Assembly (NCBI GenBank): GCA_039026375.1
Contig: JBCCML010000013.1
Location: forward strand, 37,962-101,961
Origin: Thermohalobaculum sp039026375
Lineage (GTDB): Bacteria > Pseudomonadota > Alphaproteobacteria > Rhodobacterales > Rhodobacteraceae
DNA: 64,000 nucleotides
Direction of reading: 5' to 3'
Part shown: in pieces, positions 62,398-64,000 of the stretch
Layout: each line of letters opens with the position of its first letter
Position numbering within the stretch: the first letter of the stretch is position 1
Notes under the pieces: model-generated
Database searches by the model: none
Told to the model about the DNA's origin: nothing
Seen by the model: the letters and a program-made list of their open reading frames with translations, nothing else
Program-made: the position numbers and the translations under genes

Positions 62398-62900
62398 GGG
62401 GCCTCCCTTGCTGGCACCAGACTTGCGCGCTCGAAACTGAGCACCAAGGTGCCGTCTTGTTTGTAGCCTTGCGTGGCGGTGGTGACGATGCCCTGGCTGG
62501 GTCGCGAGGTCGAGCGGCGCACACCCAGCACCATGGTCCGGGCGTAAAGCGTGTCGCCCACGAAGACGGGCGCGGTCAGCTTGACCTTGTCCCAACCAAG
62601 GTTCGCGATCGCCTGAGCCGAAACGTCGTCAACTGTCAGCCCGGTGATGATCGCCATGGTCAGCGTCGAATTGACCAACTCTTGACCAAACTCCGTCTCG
62701 GCCGCGTACGCCGCATCGCAGTGCGCCGGATGCCGGTTCATCGTCAGCAGGCTAAAATGGATGTTGTCGGCCTGGGTGATCGTGCGTCCCGGGCGGTGTT
62801 CATAGACATCGCCGGGTACGAAATCCTCCAGCAGGCGGCCGTATTGTGCCACATGCACGGTGCCGCCAGGGTCCGGGGTGAACGTCTCTTTCTCAGCCAT
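62394..62900 (-). CDS. MaoC-family enoyl-CoA hydratase
   Basis: A 168-residue hot-dog-fold hydratase. RTITQADNIHFSLLTMNRHPAHCDAAYA holds the hydratase-2 type Asp/His pair, and FGQELVNSTLTMAIITGLT and APVFVGDTLYA complete the fold. The ATG at 62900 gives MAEKETFTPDPGG. An open frame reaches further upstream to 63260 but is Arg/Pro-rich with no family residues and is rejected. It is translated with MmgE/PrpD. A mesaconyl- or itaconyl-CoA type hydratase is one possibility. Confidence 0.88.
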   Translation of the reverse strand: MAEKETFTPDPGGTVHVAQYGRLLEDFVPGDVYEHRPGRTITQADNIHFSLLTMNRHPAHCDAAYAAETEFGQELVNSTLTMAIITGLTVDDVSAQAIANLGWDKVKLTAPVFVGDTLYARTMVLGVRRSTSRPSQGIVTTATQGYKQDGTLVLSFERASLVPAREAP

Positions 62901-63436
62901 TCTCGATTGGTAGCACAGGGCAGGGGCGCCGCGCGACAGGTGGGTGATATTGTGGTCGCTGGCCCGGCCCAGGTCAGCCGACATCCAGCGCACGCCGGCG
63001 CAACGCCTGGGGCGATCGGCACAATTTTCATCTAATTTTAAGCGTCGGGCCGTAGACCGCGTGTCGCTAGCCGGGTCCCTGCCGTGAGGCGCCGCGGGCC
63101 CGAGATCGATCAAACGGTAGCCGTCGCAGGTCTCGCACGCCTGCGCTGAGCCGTGGCCCCAAAAGGGGCCGAACGATGGCCTTGGTGGCCGGGGACGCGG
63201 CGGACCAGAAATCGGGGTACGCCTGGCACGTTCCTGGCTGCGCAAAGGCCGGTCGGCCATGCTTGATTGGCACCGGTGCCGCGCCCGGGCGCGGACATCA
63301 TCTAAGGCACCGCCTTAGACACGGGGCCTAGATGACGCCCCCCGGCGCCGGCCACAGGCGCCTCCCCTCCGAGAGTTGGTGGATCGATCGGTCGCGCAAA
63401 CGCCCGTTGGCGGTCACCCGTGATCTCGCTGCGCCG
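62901..63436. other. 536-bp gap without a gene
   Basis: Open frames here are GC-rich shadows. Visible are a CTAAGGC/GCCTTAG hairpin (63302-63318), GGCCCC/GGGGCC around AAAA near 63155, and a short AT-rich patch near 63025-63045 (ATTTTCATCTAATTTTAAG) that may hold the maoC promoter on the minus strand. Nothing else is evident. Confidence 0.5.
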
Positions 63437-64000
63437 TCAGCAGGTCCGCAGCAGGTCCGCCAGCCAGCCATTGTCCGCGCCCAACGCGGGCGCCGGTCCG
63501 TCGCGGTCTGGCCGCGCGCCATCCAATCGCACAGGCAACCCGAAGAACTCCAGATCGCCCGATCCCCGCTTCATCCCGGTCGCCAGCGTCTGGGGATGGA
63601 CCGACACCGCCGCCATGTCCTGCACCGGCGCATGTGGGATCGCGGCGGCATCCAGGGCATCGGCTAGCTTGGCCATCGGCCACTTCGCCGTCTCCCCTTC
63701 GATCAGCGCACAAAGGACCGCGCGGTTGGCCACCCGCTCGGGGTTGTGGACAAACCGCGGGTCATCGGCCCAGGCGTTCTGCTCCAAAACTTGACAAAGC
63801 CGGCGGAACAGCGAGTCGTTGCCCGCCGCGATCATCAACTCGCCATCGGCGCACTGAAAGATCTGGTAGGGGCAGATCATCACGGTGCCCGACCCCTGCT
63901 TTTGCGGTGCCTTCCCCGTCGCCGTCAGGATTGGCAGGAAATAGACCATCCAGCCGAGCGCCGTCTCGAAAAGGGCCGTGTCGACCACGGCGCCCTGACC
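63437..64000 (-). CDS. CaiB/BaiF family CoA-transferase (third), partial
   Basis: The C-terminal 187 residues of a class III CoA-transferase, reading in from the right edge. GQGAVVDTALFETALGWMVYFL, ICPYQIFQCADGELMIAAGN and DDPRFVHNPERVANRAVL are family landmarks. The N-terminal half with the catalytic aspartate lies outside the window. It probably heads or joins the MaoC - MmgE/PrpD - acyl-CoA dehydrogenase group, separated from MaoC by the 536-bp gap. Confidence 0.9.
   Translation of the reverse strand, partial: GQGAVVDTALFETALGWMVYFLPILTATGKAPQKQGSGTVMICPYQIFQCADGELMIAAGNDSLFRRLCQVLEQNAWADDPRFVHNPERVANRAVLCALIEGETAKWPMAKLADALDAAAIPHAPVQDMAAVSVHPQTLATGMKRGSGDLEFFGLPVRLDGARPDRDGPAPALGADNGWLADLLRTC

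Noticed and set aside
62901..63260. N-terminal extension of the MaoC protein
   Set aside because: The sequence is Arg/Pro-rich with no conserved residues; MAEKETF at 62900 fits the family length.

Overview
The window is GC-rich, gene-dense DNA from an alphaproteobacterium, most likely a member of the Rhodobacterales. I infer this from the complete division and cell-wall (dcw) cluster in its alphaproteobacterial order, which runs on through ftsZ into lpxC, bamD and recN. Other pointers are the FtsZ tail DIPAFLRRQ, several small membrane-protein genes between murC and murB, the long attenuator-like leader before mraZ, the infA-maf-RNase E/G operon, and the many CaiB-type CoA-transferases. No genus can be fixed from the sequence alone.

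Layout. Positions 1-3222 (minus strand) hold an accessory block: a membrane protein that runs off the left edge and looks like a SLOG-SLATT protein, a patatin-like phospholipase coupled to it by a GTGA overlap, and a cupin. Positions 3373-27365 (plus strand) hold the dcw cluster: four-repeat MraZ box, promoter, leader RNA with an attenuator-like terminator, mraZ, rsmH, ftsL, ftsI, murE, murF, mraY, murD, ftsW, murG, murC, three small membrane genes, murB, ddl, ftsQ, ftsA, ftsZ, lpxC, bamD and recN. Most junctions overlap by 1-4 bases. Positions 27523-31647 (minus) carry glutamate dehydrogenase and the helicase HrpB. They are followed by an unrecognised 565-residue gene (31842-33539) and a block of 123-bp tandem repeats.

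Positions 34093-36040 hold the nitrogen operon glnB-glnA with a good sigma-54 promoter and a terminator. Next come the NAD(P)HX repair enzyme, a radical SAM/DUF547 pair, tRNA-Leu(UAG), trigger factor, and infA-maf-RNase E/G. Two tandem protein-arginine-methyltransferase-like genes follow, one of them frameshifted, and then a fused NuoE-NuoF type formate dehydrogenase beta subunit. The right third (48205-64000) is metabolic: a six-gene minus-strand operon (CoA-transferase, MOSC, phosphoesterase, small protein, EamA transporter, M20 amidohydrolase), an MFS transporter, a second CoA-transferase, a lone flagellin, a secreted TPR protein, and an acyl-CoA dehydrogenase / MmgE-PrpD / MaoC / CoA-transferase group that runs off the right edge.

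Scattered through the gaps is a family of long hairpins. Their stems differ in sequence, but their C-rich loops are conserved; two copies 27 kb apart share an identical 19-nt loop. The most interesting candidate system is the patatin plus SLOG-SLATT pair at the left edge, which looks like a nucleotide-signal-activated membrane or lipase immunity module.
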